Of a stretch of 64,000 nt of DNA, positions 17,355 to 27,900 are shown one piece after another (position 1 is the stretch's first letter; each line of letters opens with the position of its first letter). Location: the NCBI GenBank assembly GCA_024434115.1, contig QMIT01000008.1:248001-312000 (forward strand), written 5' to 3'. The notes under the pieces are model-generated. The model searched no databases and was not told where the DNA came from. It was given only the letters and a program-made list of their open reading frames with translations. Source of the stretch: Chloroflexota bacterium. Lineage in GTDB: Bacteria > Chloroflexota > Anaerolineae > Aggregatilineales > J027. A program made the position numbers and the translations under genes.

Positions 17355-17801
17355 ATGTATGGAGACCCCAATCGTCAGCGCCAATTGCGACGCCGCGAAC
17401 GCCGTCAGCAGATTTCGAGTTTTCAGGTGGTGTTTGTTTCGATTTTGGCGATAGGCCTGCTGCTGACGATTAATTTTAGCGCCCGTATCCGTCGCAGCCA
17501 GCAAATTAATGACCTGCGCGGCAATATGCAGTCTACCATCACCGTGTTGGAAAGCGTCCGAACCGATTTGCGTCAAGAACGGGATTATGTCGCCAGCGAT
17601 GACTACATCATTGAATGGTCGCACCGCGAAGCCAAGATGGTGCGCCCCGGTGAACGGTTGGTGATTCCTGTGCCCGGTCTGCCACCTATCGCAACGGCTC
17701 AACCACGCGAGACACCCCCACCCCCCGAAAATGATGAGCCAGATATACCCATCTGGCAGTTGTGGTGGAATCTGTTTTTTGACAGTGAACCGCCGGGGTG
17801 A
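17355..17801 (+). CDS. Septum formation initiator family protein (FtsB/DivIC-like)
   Basis: The 148-residue protein has a basic cytoplasmic N-terminus, one membrane helix (about 24-43), a coiled coil (about 45-80) and the family motif 'REAKMVRPGERLVIPV'. This is the bitopic FtsB/DivIC layout; such proteins bridge FtsL and FtsQ/DivIB in the divisome and act on the outer face of the membrane. The C-terminal tail is Pro-rich and ends in an aromatic cluster, 'IWQLWWNLFF', of unknown role. The stop codon lies five bases from the convergent holA stop, with no terminator between them. Confidence 0.88.
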   Translation: MYGDPNRQRQLRRRERRQQISSFQVVFVSILAIGLLLTINFSARIRRSQQINDLRGNMQSTITVLESVRTDLRQERDYVASDDYIIEWSHREAKMVRPGERLVIPVPGLPPIATAQPRETPPPPENDEPDIPIWQLWWNLFFDSEPPG

Positions 17802-17806
17802 TGGTT

Positions 17807-18784
17807 CTATCCGGCTAACCCCGCTACCAATAAATCTAGCGCCAGCACATCTTCGACCTTGCTTGTCTTGATGGCGACATCGGTTTCCAGCAGGTGGCGG
17901 TAGATGTGTTCTAACTGGTCAATCGAGTCGAATGTCCGCGCTTGGCGGGCCAATTTATCAGCTACAAATCCCGGCAGCCCCAAAAATTTTGGCAGCTCTT
18001 TGGTCGCCGTGCCGTTATCCAACAAATCGCGGGTCTGAATCAAGAGACGAAATTGCCGGATAATCATGCCAAATAGCTGCAAGGCATCACTCTCGGATAA
18101 CAATTGATGCAGCAAGGCGGTGGTCTTTTGGGCATTGCGCTGACCGAGGGCGTCCACCATCTCAAACACATCCACTTGAGCAACATAGGGCGTCAGTAGC
18201 GCAATTTCTTTTTCAGTAATGAAGCCCTTCCTACCCACATAGGATGCCAATTTGACAATCTCGTTATCCAATGCGCGTAAATCCTCGCCAACGGCTTGGG
18301 CAAGGGCGGCAGCGGCACGGGGTTCAATCATGACATCATAGGCTTGGGCCTGTTTGTTAATCCACGCGATAGGATTTTTGGGAGGATTAAAGACTTTGAC
18401 AAAACCAGATGGGTCTTGACCGATAAGCCCCAAGACTGGATGTTTGTCCGATAGAGTCTGATATTCGATGAACACTAAACGAGAGGATTCCGGCAGGCTC
18501 GGCAATTCTGTCACCAATCTTGCCAACTGGTCTTTGGAATCTTTACTCGCCCCCTTGCGCGTCAAATAGGTCAGCATCCCTGTGACCAACACCAAACGCC
18601 GATCACTGAGAAATGGCATAACTCTGGCCGAGGCCAACACATCGGCAACCGAGACCTTGCTGCCCTCATATTCACTGATATTCAGGTCATCGCCCATCTG
18701 TTGGCGCATTTCATTGACCTGCGCCTTGATGCTGTATTCATCTTCGCCATGAAAAACATAAAAGGTCGGTGCTTTGCGACTCAT
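17807..18784 (-). CDS. holA: DNA polymerase III subunit delta
   Basis: The 325-residue protein matches HolA, the clamp-loader wrench that opens the beta sliding clamp. It starts 'APTFYVFHGEDEY' with the family's degenerate P-loop region. It continues with the 'SDRRLVLVTG' strand, 'EDLRALDNEIVKLASYVG' and the C-terminal collar helices ending 'VLALDLLVAGL'. The ATG at 18784 has AAAGGGG six bases upstream and is preferred to a TTG at 18802. It is the last gene of the gltX-GT39-GT39-holA operon. Confidence 0.92.
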   Translation of the reverse strand: MSRKAPTFYVFHGEDEYSIKAQVNEMRQQMGDDLNISEYEGSKVSVADVLASARVMPFLSDRRLVLVTGMLTYLTRKGASKDSKDQLARLVTELPSLPESSRLVFIEYQTLSDKHPVLGLIGQDPSGFVKVFNPPKNPIAWINKQAQAYDVMIEPRAAAALAQAVGEDLRALDNEIVKLASYVGRKGFITEKEIALLTPYVAQVDVFEMVDALGQRNAQKTTALLHQLLSESDALQLFGMIIRQFRLLIQTRDLLDNGTATKELPKFLGLPGFVADKLARQARTFDSIDQLEHIYRHLLETDVAIKTSKVEDVLALDLLVAGLAG

Positions 18785-18794
18785 CACATCCCCT

Positions 18795-20627
18795 TTAGTC
18801 AATTTCGAGTGTCTCTATGATGATATATTCACAGGTGGGGTTCGCGCTACAATCCGAGGCAGGCGCGATTTGCAGTTGGGTGAAATTAGTATCGGTAAAA
18901 GTGTAGACCTTTACACCAACCTGATAGCGTCCGGGTGGCAGATGCTGGGGATGTAGGACATGCCCATCAAAATAATAGCCACCTAGATTCCAGTCCACGG
19001 TAGGGGCGCGATTTTCAAAGGGATAGCTGTCATGACCGCAACCTACCTCGCAGGCACGTTGTCCTCCTTCATTCAGTAGAAAAACCGAGATGGTGTAATT
19101 GCGTTCCGGTTTTTCGATTGGCGACCACAGCAAATTGACCGTCACGCCATCTTCAAAAACAGAGGCCGTCGCTCGTGTAAGCTGCAAATTTTCGTCGAAA
19201 ATGGCAACTGACGGGGTGCTGGGGGGACGATCAAAACGCCATAATTCGACTGACCAGTTCGGATTCGGCTGCCACACAAGGACGGCGGTCTGCAAATAGC
19301 CAAGTTGAGTCAGTTCGGGGCGAATATCGCGGTATGGGAAGTTATGCTGCACAACCCACACGCCATCCGTATCCGCTAATTTTTGCCCTAGCCATGCCCG
19401 AAAATCATCATCCTGTTCATGCCGCCGCAGTTCGGTTGGCAGATAGGCTGTGCCGTGCTGATCGAAATAATAGAATTGGACGTAGGCGTCGAAATTGGAT
19501 TCGATGAGGGCCATTTCGTCGGGGGTGGTATGTTCCGCCACAAACCCAGTAATTTCGGGCCACGATATATGCAGCGGATGGTCGGCACTGGTTGTGGTTA
19601 GAGCCTGTGCGAGGATAAACAGTACCACCACCCCGCGTTCATATACCCGAAATTGCATCAGGGCGTAGGCAAAAATCACGGCCAACACAGGCAAAATGAC
19701 GGACAGGGCACGAAACGACAGAATGGCATATTCCGCATTGATGGCAATCGTCAAGCCAACCGTCAATATGGTAACAAGAACGGGCATGGCGATAGGGTGA
19801 GCAAGCGATTCTTTGGCGGAGCGTTTCCTAAATATCATCGGGATGATGGCAACCGCCAGTAGGATGAGCCAGAATAATTCAGGTCGGCCTAAGAGTTGAA
19901 ACGCCAAGACCTTATAGCTGTCCCATGAATTGGGCAGGGCATGACCCAACCCACCAGAAATCTCTTGGGTCATCTGGCGATAGAGAACGGGCAACCACAG
20001 CAAATAGGATAGGCCAATTACACCATTCGCCAGCACAAAGGGCAGTAATTTTCGGCGCAGGCCACAGGTCAAGAGGGCATGAATCGCCAACGCCAGCAGC
20101 ACAAAGCCACCCCAATAGTGTGTCCAGAGCAATGCCGACCCCGCCACAGCAAAAGTCAGGCCATTTTTACGATTGGGCCGTTGCCAAAATCGCCAATAGG
20201 CCCACAGGGTCAACGCCGCCAATAACTGCTGCATGGGGTACTGGCGGATTTCTTGACTCAATACCTGCACCAAATCTTGCAGCATATAGAGCAGTGCTGC
20301 GATGAGGCCTGTCTGGATATTAAATAACGTGCGCCCAAGCCGATAAACCATCGCTACTGCCAAGAGGGTCGTCAGGACAGTGAAATAGCGCATTTCAAAA
20401 ACGGTGTCGCCTGTGATCTGTCGCCAGCCGTAGAGGGCATAAAAATACAGCGGCGGGTGGACATCTTCATTCACACGCTCCGTCACTTCAACGAGATTTG
20501 GCGCATCAGTGGCCCAAACCGTCCAACCCTCATCTACCCACAGCGGCAGGCGATCCAGTGCGGGAATCAGCAGAGTCGTGCTAAAGATCAACAAAGCAAC
20601 CATCGCAAAGATAGGCCAGTGGCGCAT
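18795..20627 (-). CDS. GT39-type integral membrane glycosyltransferase with C-terminal cysteine-bearing domain (copy 1)
   Basis: The 610-residue protein has an N-terminal helix and the loop 'WVDEGWTVWAT...VHPPLYFYALYGW', which carries the acidic residues typical of GT39/ArnT/PMT enzymes that use polyprenyl-phosphate sugars. About ten more membrane helices follow. The last 150 or so residues form a beta-rich outer domain with four cysteines ('ACEVGCGHD' and 'DCSANPTCEY'). Its neighbour upstream (20634-22481) is a clear paralogue along the whole length, so the pair arose by tandem duplication. The acceptor is unknown; protein or envelope-glycan glycosylation is plausible. Start ATG at 20627; six bases separate it from the preceding gene. 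Confidence 0.85.
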   Translation of the reverse strand: MRHWPIFAMVALLIFSTTLLIPALDRLPLWVDEGWTVWATDAPNLVEVTERVNEDVHPPLYFYALYGWRQITGDTVFEMRYFTVLTTLLAVAMVYRLGRTLFNIQTGLIAALLYMLQDLVQVLSQEIRQYPMQQLLAALTLWAYWRFWQRPNRKNGLTFAVAGSALLWTHYWGGFVLLALAIHALLTCGLRRKLLPFVLANGVIGLSYLLWLPVLYRQMTQEISGGLGHALPNSWDSYKVLAFQLLGRPELFWLILLAVAIIPMIFRKRSAKESLAHPIAMPVLVTILTVGLTIAINAEYAILSFRALSVILPVLAVIFAYALMQFRVYERGVVVLFILAQALTTTSADHPLHISWPEITGFVAEHTTPDEMALIESNFDAYVQFYYFDQHGTAYLPTELRRHEQDDDFRAWLGQKLADTDGVWVVQHNFPYRDIRPELTQLGYLQTAVLVWQPNPNWSVELWRFDRPPSTPSVAIFDENLQLTRATASVFEDGVTVNLLWSPIEKPERNYTISVFLLNEGGQRACEVGCGHDSYPFENRAPTVDWNLGGYYFDGHVLHPQHLPPGRYQVGVKVYTFTDTNFTQLQIAPASDCSANPTCEYIIIETLEID

Positions 20628-20633
20628 AGAGGT

Positions 20634-22481
20634 TCACCGGATTTCGATAGGCGCTAACAAAATGAATTCACAGGCGGCGTTGGCACTGCAATCCGAAGCA
20701 GGCGCGATGGTCAGTTGGGCAAAGTTGGTATCCGTGAAGTAGTAGACCTTCACGCCGACCTGATATTGTCCGGCAGGCAAATGGGTGATGTTGAGGGTAT
20801 GGCTGTCGAAATAGAGACCACCTGCTTCCCAATTCAATGTGGGAGCGCGATTTTCAAAGGGGTAGCTGTCATGCTGACATCCATCAGAACAGGCCAAACC
20901 CCCGCCCATATTCAGTAAAAACACAGAAACCGTGTAATTCCATGCGGGTTTCATATTTGGCGACCACAGCATATTAACCGTGATTTCATCGGTATGGGCA
21001 TCTACCACCGGGCGGAATAATTGCAGCACGCCGTCAAAGGTGGCACGCGGTTCACCTTGCGGGGGGCGGTCATAGCGCCATGCCTCAATCGGGCGGCCTA
21101 CATATGAAGGCCATGTCACCGGAGCCGCCGTCGCCACAAAGCCCCGCGCCGCCAAATCACCCCGAATATCGTAATAGGGCCAATCGAGTTTAGCGACCCA
21201 AACGCCTGTCTCATCGGCTAACAATTGGTCAAGGTATACCCCATATTTATCGGGGTCAGCTTCGCGCTTGGTCTCGGTGGAGACATGCCGCACATCCGCA
21301 CCAGAATGATCGAGATAATAGCCAACCGCAAATTCATCCGTATCCAATTCAAACAAGATTACATCATCGTGGGTGCTGTGAGCCGCCAGAAAATCACTCA
21401 TGGCAGGCCACGCAGGGCGAATCACCGGGCCGGCACTGGTGGTTGTGAGGGCATAAATGACCACAAAACTCACCATAATCAACTGCTCCCGCCAGCGAAA
21501 TTGGGCAAGAGCATGGGCGGCAAGCAAACACAAAGAGGGGATAATCACCGCCAACGAACGCCATGAGAGGCTTGGATAGTCGGTGTTCAGCAGCAGGGAA
21601 AGGCCGACAGTCAGAACAATTACCGCAGCAGGCAAGATACTTGCGGGGGTGGGCCGCCAACGTTTAGGGTCAGCGGTGGTGAATGTCCCCCAAATACCCA
21701 CACCTGCCAGCACCAACCAAAATGCTTCGGGAATGCCGACCAATTGATAGGCCAGCGTTTTATAGACCACCCATGAATTATCAAGGGCATGGGGCAGACC
21801 ATTGGGGCGTTCGAGGGTGATTTGATGGTAAATCACGGGCAACCATGCCGCGTATAAGGCTGCAATTGCCAGATTCGCCAGTAGATAGGAGCGAAGATTT
21901 TGGCGGCGGGTGATGATGGCGTGAAGACCAAGCGTCAGCAGGACAAAACCACCCCAATAGTGTGAATAAATCAAAGCCGCACCTACTATGACAAATGCGA
22001 TACCCCTGCCCCGTGTGGGTCGTTCCCAAAAACGCCAATACAGCCACATCGCCAGCGCGGTGAGCATGAGTTGTTGGGGATAGTGGCGGACTTCTTGGGT
22101 GAGGACAATCACCAAATCATGCAGGCTATAAAATAGGGCCGCGAGAATACCCGCCGTCGAGGAAAACATGGCACGGCCTAGTTGGAATATAATCGCTGTA
22201 CCAATCAGGGTCAGCAGCACGGAATAATAGCGCATCTCGAAGATGGTATCACCCGTAAACTGTCGCCATCCCCATAGGCCTATAAAAAACAGCGGCGGGT
22301 GAACGTCATCCGCCACCCACGCGCTGATTACTTCTACCGGGGAATCTTCACTGCTGGCAGCGATTGTCCAGCCTTCGTCGGCCCACAGTGAGGCCTCGGT
22401 TAAGCCATGTATCCAGACCCCCACCCCCAACAGCAACACCGCCACCATGAGGGCAAGGGCATTTTTCTGACTAAGCGCCAT
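20634..22481 (-). CDS. GT39-type integral membrane glycosyltransferase with C-terminal cysteine-bearing domain (copy 2)
   Basis: The 615-residue paralogue of the following gene has the same layout. There is a 'WADEGWTIAAS...DVHPPLFFIGLWGWRQ' first outer loop with its acidic catalytic-type residues, a GT39 membrane core with 'EVRHYPQQLMLTALAMWLYWRFW', and a C-terminal beta domain with the same four cysteines ('ACSDGCQHD', 'DCSANAACEF'). It should transfer a sugar from a lipid carrier on the outer side of the membrane. Its ATG lies inside the 3' end of gltX (11-base overlap), indicating translational coupling. The two copies may have different acceptor or donor preferences. Confidence 0.85.
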   Translation of the reverse strand: MALSQKNALALMVAVLLLGVGVWIHGLTEASLWADEGWTIAASSEDSPVEVISAWVADDVHPPLFFIGLWGWRQFTGDTIFEMRYYSVLLTLIGTAIIFQLGRAMFSSTAGILAALFYSLHDLVIVLTQEVRHYPQQLMLTALAMWLYWRFWERPTRGRGIAFVIVGAALIYSHYWGGFVLLTLGLHAIITRRQNLRSYLLANLAIAALYAAWLPVIYHQITLERPNGLPHALDNSWVVYKTLAYQLVGIPEAFWLVLAGVGIWGTFTTADPKRWRPTPASILPAAVIVLTVGLSLLLNTDYPSLSWRSLAVIIPSLCLLAAHALAQFRWREQLIMVSFVVIYALTTTSAGPVIRPAWPAMSDFLAAHSTHDDVILFELDTDEFAVGYYLDHSGADVRHVSTETKREADPDKYGVYLDQLLADETGVWVAKLDWPYYDIRGDLAARGFVATAAPVTWPSYVGRPIEAWRYDRPPQGEPRATFDGVLQLFRPVVDAHTDEITVNMLWSPNMKPAWNYTVSVFLLNMGGGLACSDGCQHDSYPFENRAPTLNWEAGGLYFDSHTLNITHLPAGQYQVGVKVYYFTDTNFAQLTIAPASDCSANAACEFILLAPIEIR

Positions 22482-23967
22482 TCAACTGCGCCTCAGCCGC
22501 TTGGATACGTGCCAGTGATTCAGACTTGCCCAGCACTTCCATTGTTTCAAACAGGGGCGGCGAAACCTGTTGGGCAGTCGTCGCCATACGCAGCGTGCCA
22601 TAGACCTGCGCCTTTTTCAGCCCCAACTGCTCCACCAGCGGCTCCATCACGGCGGCTTGGGCCTCATGGCTAAAATCGGTCAGGGCAGCCAGACGCTCAT
22701 AACTCAAGTGCAGCACGTTTTTGGTCCCGGCCACATCCATGTTTTTCTGGATGAGTTTGTCATTCGGGCACGGCTCAAAGTTGAACATAAATTTCAGCAG
22801 GGCCACTGCTTCTGACAGAGGATTGACCCGTTCACGGATGTGGGGCGCGATCTTGACCAACTTGGCACGATCCACCTCACCATAGGCTTTTTGCAGGAAC
22901 GGCACGAGACGATCTGCCAAATCCTCATCGGTCAATTCGCGGATATAGACCCCGTTCGTCCAGACCAACTTTTGGAAATTGAAGGCGGCGCTGGCAGGGC
23001 TGACTCGATCAATATCAAAACGGGCGATGGTGTCTTGTACATTGAAAATCTCTTGGTCGTCGCCATAACTGTAGCCCACATTGGTCAAAAAGTTGATAAG
23101 GGCTTCCGGCAGATAACCCGCTTCACGATAATCGTTGACCATGACGGGCACAATTTTGCCATCTACCATTGGCGGGTTGCGTTTGGACATCTTGCCTTTG
23201 CCGTTGGGATTCAACACGACGGGCATATGCACCCATTCTGGTTCATCCCAACCAAACGCCTCATACAAATTGTGATGCAGGCCTAACGACGGCAACCATT
23301 CCTCGGTACGGGTGACATGGCTGATTTCCATAAAATGGTCGTCAATCACGACGGCAAGATGGTACGTCGGAAAACCATCGGATTTCAGCAGCACCATATC
23401 GCTGAGTTCTTCATTTTTGAAAACCACATCGCCACGAATCCGGTCATGCGCGACAGTCTCACCTTCCAGCGGCATGGCAAAACGAATGACATAACTGCCG
23501 CGTTCTTTTTCAAGTTTGGCGCGTTCCTCGTCGGAGATAAAGCGGTAAATGCGCTCATACCCCGCGATTCTGCCACCGCGTGTCTTTTGCGAAATTTCAC
23601 GGGCGCGGGCCAATTCGTCTTCGGTAGCGAAGCATTTATATGCCTTGCCCTGTTCGACCAACCAATGCGCCCATTTCTGATACAGTTCCAAGCGTTCACT
23701 TTGGATATAGGAGCCATAGGGGCCACCCACGTCCGGGCCTTCATCCCATTCCAAGCCCAGCCAACGAATATCCTGCATCAATTTATCGAGAGCGTCTTGG
23801 ACAAAACGCTTCTGGTCGGTGTCTTCGATACGCAGGATAAATTTGCCGTTGCTGTGGCGAGCAAAAAGCCAAGTGAGCAGCGTGGTTCGGGCGCTGCCAA
23901 TATGCAGATACCCGGTTGGGCTGGGCGCAAAACGCACCCGCACAGGTTTGTCGGTCAAGGTCAACAC
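22471..23967 (-). CDS. gltX: Glutamyl-tRNA synthetase
   Basis: The 498-residue enzyme is a class I aminoacyl-tRNA synthetase. It has the HIGH-type 'GYLHIGSARTTLLTW' near residue 20 and the KMSKR-type 'GKMSKRNPP' near 250, both intact, and a C-terminal anticodon-binding helical domain. It charges tRNA-Glu, and may act on tRNA-Gln where GatCAB is used. The frame opens at a GTG only one base after GGAGG. The TTG three codons later has a more normal eight-base spacing, so the start is uncertain by three residues. First gene of a four-gene operon; a TATAAT (minus strand, 24003-24008) lies about 36 bases upstream. Confidence 0.95.
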   Translation of the reverse strand: MLTLTDKPVRVRFAPSPTGYLHIGSARTTLLTWLFARHSNGKFILRIEDTDQKRFVQDALDKLMQDIRWLGLEWDEGPDVGGPYGSYIQSERLELYQKWAHWLVEQGKAYKCFATEDELARAREISQKTRGGRIAGYERIYRFISDEERAKLEKERGSYVIRFAMPLEGETVAHDRIRGDVVFKNEELSDMVLLKSDGFPTYHLAVVIDDHFMEISHVTRTEEWLPSLGLHHNLYEAFGWDEPEWVHMPVVLNPNGKGKMSKRNPPMVDGKIVPVMVNDYREAGYLPEALINFLTNVGYSYGDDQEIFNVQDTIARFDIDRVSPASAAFNFQKLVWTNGVYIRELTDEDLADRLVPFLQKAYGEVDRAKLVKIAPHIRERVNPLSEAVALLKFMFNFEPCPNDKLIQKNMDVAGTKNVLHLSYERLAALTDFSHEAQAAVMEPLVEQLGLKKAQVYGTLRMATTAQQVSPPLFETMEVLGKSESLARIQAAEAQLNGA

Positions 23968-24002
23968 CTCCGATACCTTTTTTGATAACGAATGGACTTT
24001 GG

Positions 24003-24008
24003 ATTATA
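24003..24008 (-). promoter_or_regulatory. Possible -10 element of the gltX operon
   Basis: A perfect TATAAT on the minus strand lies about 36 bases before the gltX start. The -35 region is not recognisable. Confidence 0.4.
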
Positions 24009-24044
24009 GCAGGCGGGGTAAATCGAAAAAATGCCCAATACCGC

Positions 24045-24902
24045 TCAATAGGGGACGGCTACCGCACTCCAAACCCCCGGCGCACCCGTGATGAGGATAT
24101 AACTCTGGCCCGTTTGGGTGATGTAGAGCATCTCGCCGCGTTCAAAGGTCTGGATATAGCCTGTACCACCACTTTCGAGGTTATTGGCCCACCCCAAGCC
24201 ATCCTTGACCCCACCAGATTCCCGCCAGACCTTGCCAAAGCCCCGAATCGGTTCTTGCAAATTCGGGCTAGGGGCGACAAGCCCCGTCGAGGACGGGTCA
24301 ACGCCATCGCGCCATGTATCGGCAAAACGCTGATAGGTGCTGTTGGCATAGAGGACATAAATGCCGGACTGGTTGGTTGTGCCGACAGATGATACCCAAA
24401 TCATCGTGCCGCGCTCGAAACTCTGGAAGGCGGTCTGGACAGGAACGGCCTGTCCAACTGGGCACGCGAGTTGAGAAGCTAGGGTCGGATTGCTGGTGTA
24501 GATATTTTGGAAGCCCCCCATTGGTGGCGTTGGGCATGTTCCAGCGGCAACCACCCCTGGCACAGCCCCAACTGGCACAAAACCGACGGCCCCCGGCGTA
24601 ACCGGAGTATCGGTAGGTGTTGGTGTGAACGTGGGCGTCATGGTGATTTGGCGTGTCGGCGTAAGTGTTGGTGGCTGTGGAGTGAAATTGGCGGCAACGG
24701 AATCTTCGGGGAGGGTTGGGGCAAGAATCGCCGTCGGTGCGGGAGTATAGGTGTTCGTGACGATGATAAATTCGGGCGTGGCGGTTACAAAAATCGGCGT
24801 CAAAGTAGGATCGCCTTCAAAGACACTACAAGCCGAAATCAACATCATCACGATGAGCAAGCCACTGAGAATGGCAATCCGTTTTTTGGGCATAAACATC
24901 AT
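24045..24902 (-). CDS. Lipoprotein with Pro/Thr linker and repeated 'FERG' units, function unknown
   Basis: The 285-residue protein has a signal peptide with lipobox 'LISAC' (Cys25), a Pro/Thr-rich linker to about residue 105 with repeated 'TPT' units, and then a C-terminal region. In that region 'FERGTMIWVSS...YVLYANSTYQRFADTWRDG' is echoed by 'FERGEMLYITQ...YILI'. The repeated aromatic 'FERG-M' unit is reminiscent of carbohydrate- or wall-contacting repeats in secreted actinobacterial and chloroflexal proteins, but I cannot assign a family. It follows the HerA-like ATPase gene after 20 bases and may share its transcript. Confidence 0.75.
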   Translation of the reverse strand: MMFMPKKRIAILSGLLIVMMLISACSVFEGDPTLTPIFVTATPEFIIVTNTYTPAPTAILAPTLPEDSVAANFTPQPPTLTPTRQITMTPTFTPTPTDTPVTPGAVGFVPVGAVPGVVAAGTCPTPPMGGFQNIYTSNPTLASQLACPVGQAVPVQTAFQSFERGTMIWVSSVGTTNQSGIYVLYANSTYQRFADTWRDGVDPSSTGLVAPSPNLQEPIRGFGKVWRESGGVKDGLGWANNLESGGTGYIQTFERGEMLYITQTGQSYILITGAPGVWSAVAVPY

Positions 24903-24922
24903 TCAAAAAGAGGGGTGGGCAA

Positions 24923-27900
24923 TCACCAATTGCCCCCACCCTGCTGATAACCAGAATCGTCGTAATATTGGTCTTGGCCCGGCTGACCATACCCCTGATC
25001 ATATCCCTGCTGTGGATAATTACCACCCTGCTGTTGGGGATAGGTTTGCTGGGGATAAGTCTGTTGGGGGGAGGTCAAATATTGTTGGGTATTTGGCCCA
25101 CCGTAACCCTGCTGTCCATATCCACCACTGGAAGCCATATTTTGCGGAGGCGCATCAACAGCACGGTTACGATTGGTGCTGTTTTCCCATGCCTTCAATT
25201 TGGCTTGCATTCCGTTGATGTCCAACAGATATTCGGGCATCCAACAAATGCCGAACAATTCAGGATAAATGTCCTTCTTGTAAGGCGTGACGCGAACTTC
25301 TTCAACCGTACCCGCGATTTGTTTCCACTTGGCGTTGATTTGCTGCAATTCATATTCAAAACGCTGTTGGGCAGCGTCCATCTCGGCCTCGACCTCACGG
25401 ATGACAGCGTCGCTTTCCGCCACATCACCTTTGGCCTGCCCCTTATAACGACGGGCGCGACTGACACGAGACAGGGTATAGGCGGTATGACCCCGCATCA
25501 AGCTGACTACGGCCTCACCCAATGTGAACAATTCTTCCTGACCCAAGTCTTGCAGCGCTTGTTTATCGGTACGCAGTTCACGTTCCTCCCGCCGGATTTT
25601 TTCTTCAAGGCGGTCAAAAATGGCCTCATATTTCGCCGTCACTTTGTCAATCTCGGCGTCACGCGCTTCACGGGCAGCGGCATTCACCCGCATCTGAAAA
25701 TCTTGGAAACCCGTGCCCGGTGTACCATAAATATCCAATGTCGAATTGTAGGGCAGCGTCATACCAGCAGTACGGGTCAAGTAATCCACGACTTCATTTT
25801 TCAAGGCGGTCAGGCGTGCCCGATCTGTCATGCCGGGGGATAATTCACCATAGGCCGCTTGTTGGAAGGGCGCAGCGGATAGCTGTGACGGCACCACTGG
25901 ACGATCCCGATATTGATCCCATTGAATCAGGCCAGCACGATCCAAATTGGGGATATAGTAGGCATAGTTTTCGACCATATTGACCCCGGAGCGGCGATCC
26001 AGATAACGCACCTGAACCTGTGCCAGCAAGAAGGGCGTATAGACGACCTGATTGCCGCCAAATTGAGAGGCACGCTGACCCATTTGTCGTTCCCAACGCG
26101 CAATGGCCTGCTGCAAGGTGACAATCGAGGGTAAATAATACTGATTGATGGTGGACGAAATCACAGGTGGCGTAAAACTGTAACCCGGTGGCAAATCAGC
26201 ATCACGCTCAAAACCCGTCACCGACATGGTATTGCCACTGGCAGCGGACTTGCTCGCCGCGGACTTACCAGATTTCCCCCGACTAGATGATGGCACGGCC
26301 ACCCCGGTATTAAAATCGGCGTCTTGCCCAGTAAATGGTGCGGTGGGTGGGGTATAGGACTGTGGTGCGACAGGTGCTCCACCCGCTTGATAGGGCGCAG
26401 TCGGCGGTGCAAAGGGATTGATGGGTTCCTGATAGGGGGCGGTTGGCGGATTATAGGACTGGCCCGCATACGGCGAAGCGCCAGTTTGGTAGGGCGCGGG
26501 CGGCGGGGTGAAACCAGTCGGGGCCACACCTGCCGTGTTATTTTGGAAGGGCGCAGTCGGCGGCTGATATTGTACCGGGTTATAGACCCCGGTGTTTTCA
26601 GGCAGGGGCGGCGGTGGTGGAACAACCCCCAAACGACTCGTGTTTGGCGTTTCTGGCAATGACATCGGCGGCGGGGTTGAGCCAGCAGGGGCAGGTGAAT
26701 ATTGCTGCTGGGGCGTATAGGTCGGAACACTGGGCGGCTGCGGGGTAAATCCACCCGCAGCACCCGGCGCAGGGGTATATGGCTGTGACAAGGTTGGCTG
26801 TGGGCCGGTGGCCGATGGTGACTGCCCATAGGCTGGTGGAAAACCTTGTTGTTGCGGCGGCTGTTGCCCATAATTCGGAACAGCAGGTGATTGCTGACCA
26901 TAGGCAGGTGGGGCCGCTTGGGGCTGCTGTCCATAAGCAGGAGTCCCATATGGCGCGGTGTACTGTGGCTGTCCATACTGTGATTGAACAGCAAAAGGCG
27001 ATTGGCTATATTGGGCCTGATTGGTTAATTGACGCATCCGAGGATCCATCAGACGGCGAATTTGGTCACGGGTAAGTGGCCCACGCAGATAGGACATAGC
27101 CCAACGGGTGTGCAGCAAAATTGGGCCGCTGGGGTCATGCACATTGTTCATGACAAATACACGCGGATCAACCGATGAGATCAGCTTATCCAGTGTTTCA
27201 AGATTGAGTTGATTTTCCGCGCTGGAAACCGTCGCCAGGCCATCCAGCACCTTTTTCTTGTCGTTTTCGGTCTGCAAACGCCCAATAAACCACGTCCCGG
27301 CATTGGAGAGACCCTTATAATCCAAGTCGCCGGGGTTTTGGGTTGCTAATACTACACCAATCCCAAAGGCGCGGCCCTGTTTCAGCAAGCGCAGCAGGGG
27401 TTCTTTGGTCGGCGGGTTCTTGGGATAGGGCGGCAGATGACCATAAACCTCGTCAATGTACAAGATGGCCCGCAAGCTGGTCGTACCACTCATGGAACGC
27501 ATGGTAGCCAGAATGTTTTCGAGCAGTAGCGTCATGATAAAGGTGCGTTCGGCGTCGCTGAGGTGGGCGATATAGAAAATGTTGATGCGCGGCTTGCCCT
27601 GTGGCGTATACATCAAATATTGCAGGTCAAGCGGTTCACCCCGCAACCAACTTTGGAAACTGGGCGAGGCAATGATGTTGTTTAGTTCCATCGCCAGCTT
27701 AAAGCGGTCTTTTTCGGGGAAGAAGCTGTCAATATCCAGCACACCGAGTTTGTTAAAGGGTGGTTGCTGCACCTGCACAATGATGTCTTGCAGATTCAGG
27801 TCAATGCCCCCGCGCCACGCATATTCAAATAAGTTGGAAATCAGGACGTGCTCGCGGCTGTTGACGGCATTGGGCGTTTTCATCCCGGTAAGCGCCAACA

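Noticed and set aside
23317..23985. Plus-strand open frame of 222 codons inside gltX
   Set aside because: It is a shadow of gltX with no family match and no ribosome-binding site.
26350..26960. Direct repeats that at first resemble a CRISPR or tandem-repeat array
   Set aside because: The repeats follow codon triplets of the Pro/Tyr/Gln-rich protein segment and have no constant spacer length.
26218..26994. Long open frame rich in Arg, Pro and His inside the HerA-like gene
   Set aside because: It is another frame of the Pro/Gln-rich repeat region; repetitive codons keep it open. It has no credible start signal.
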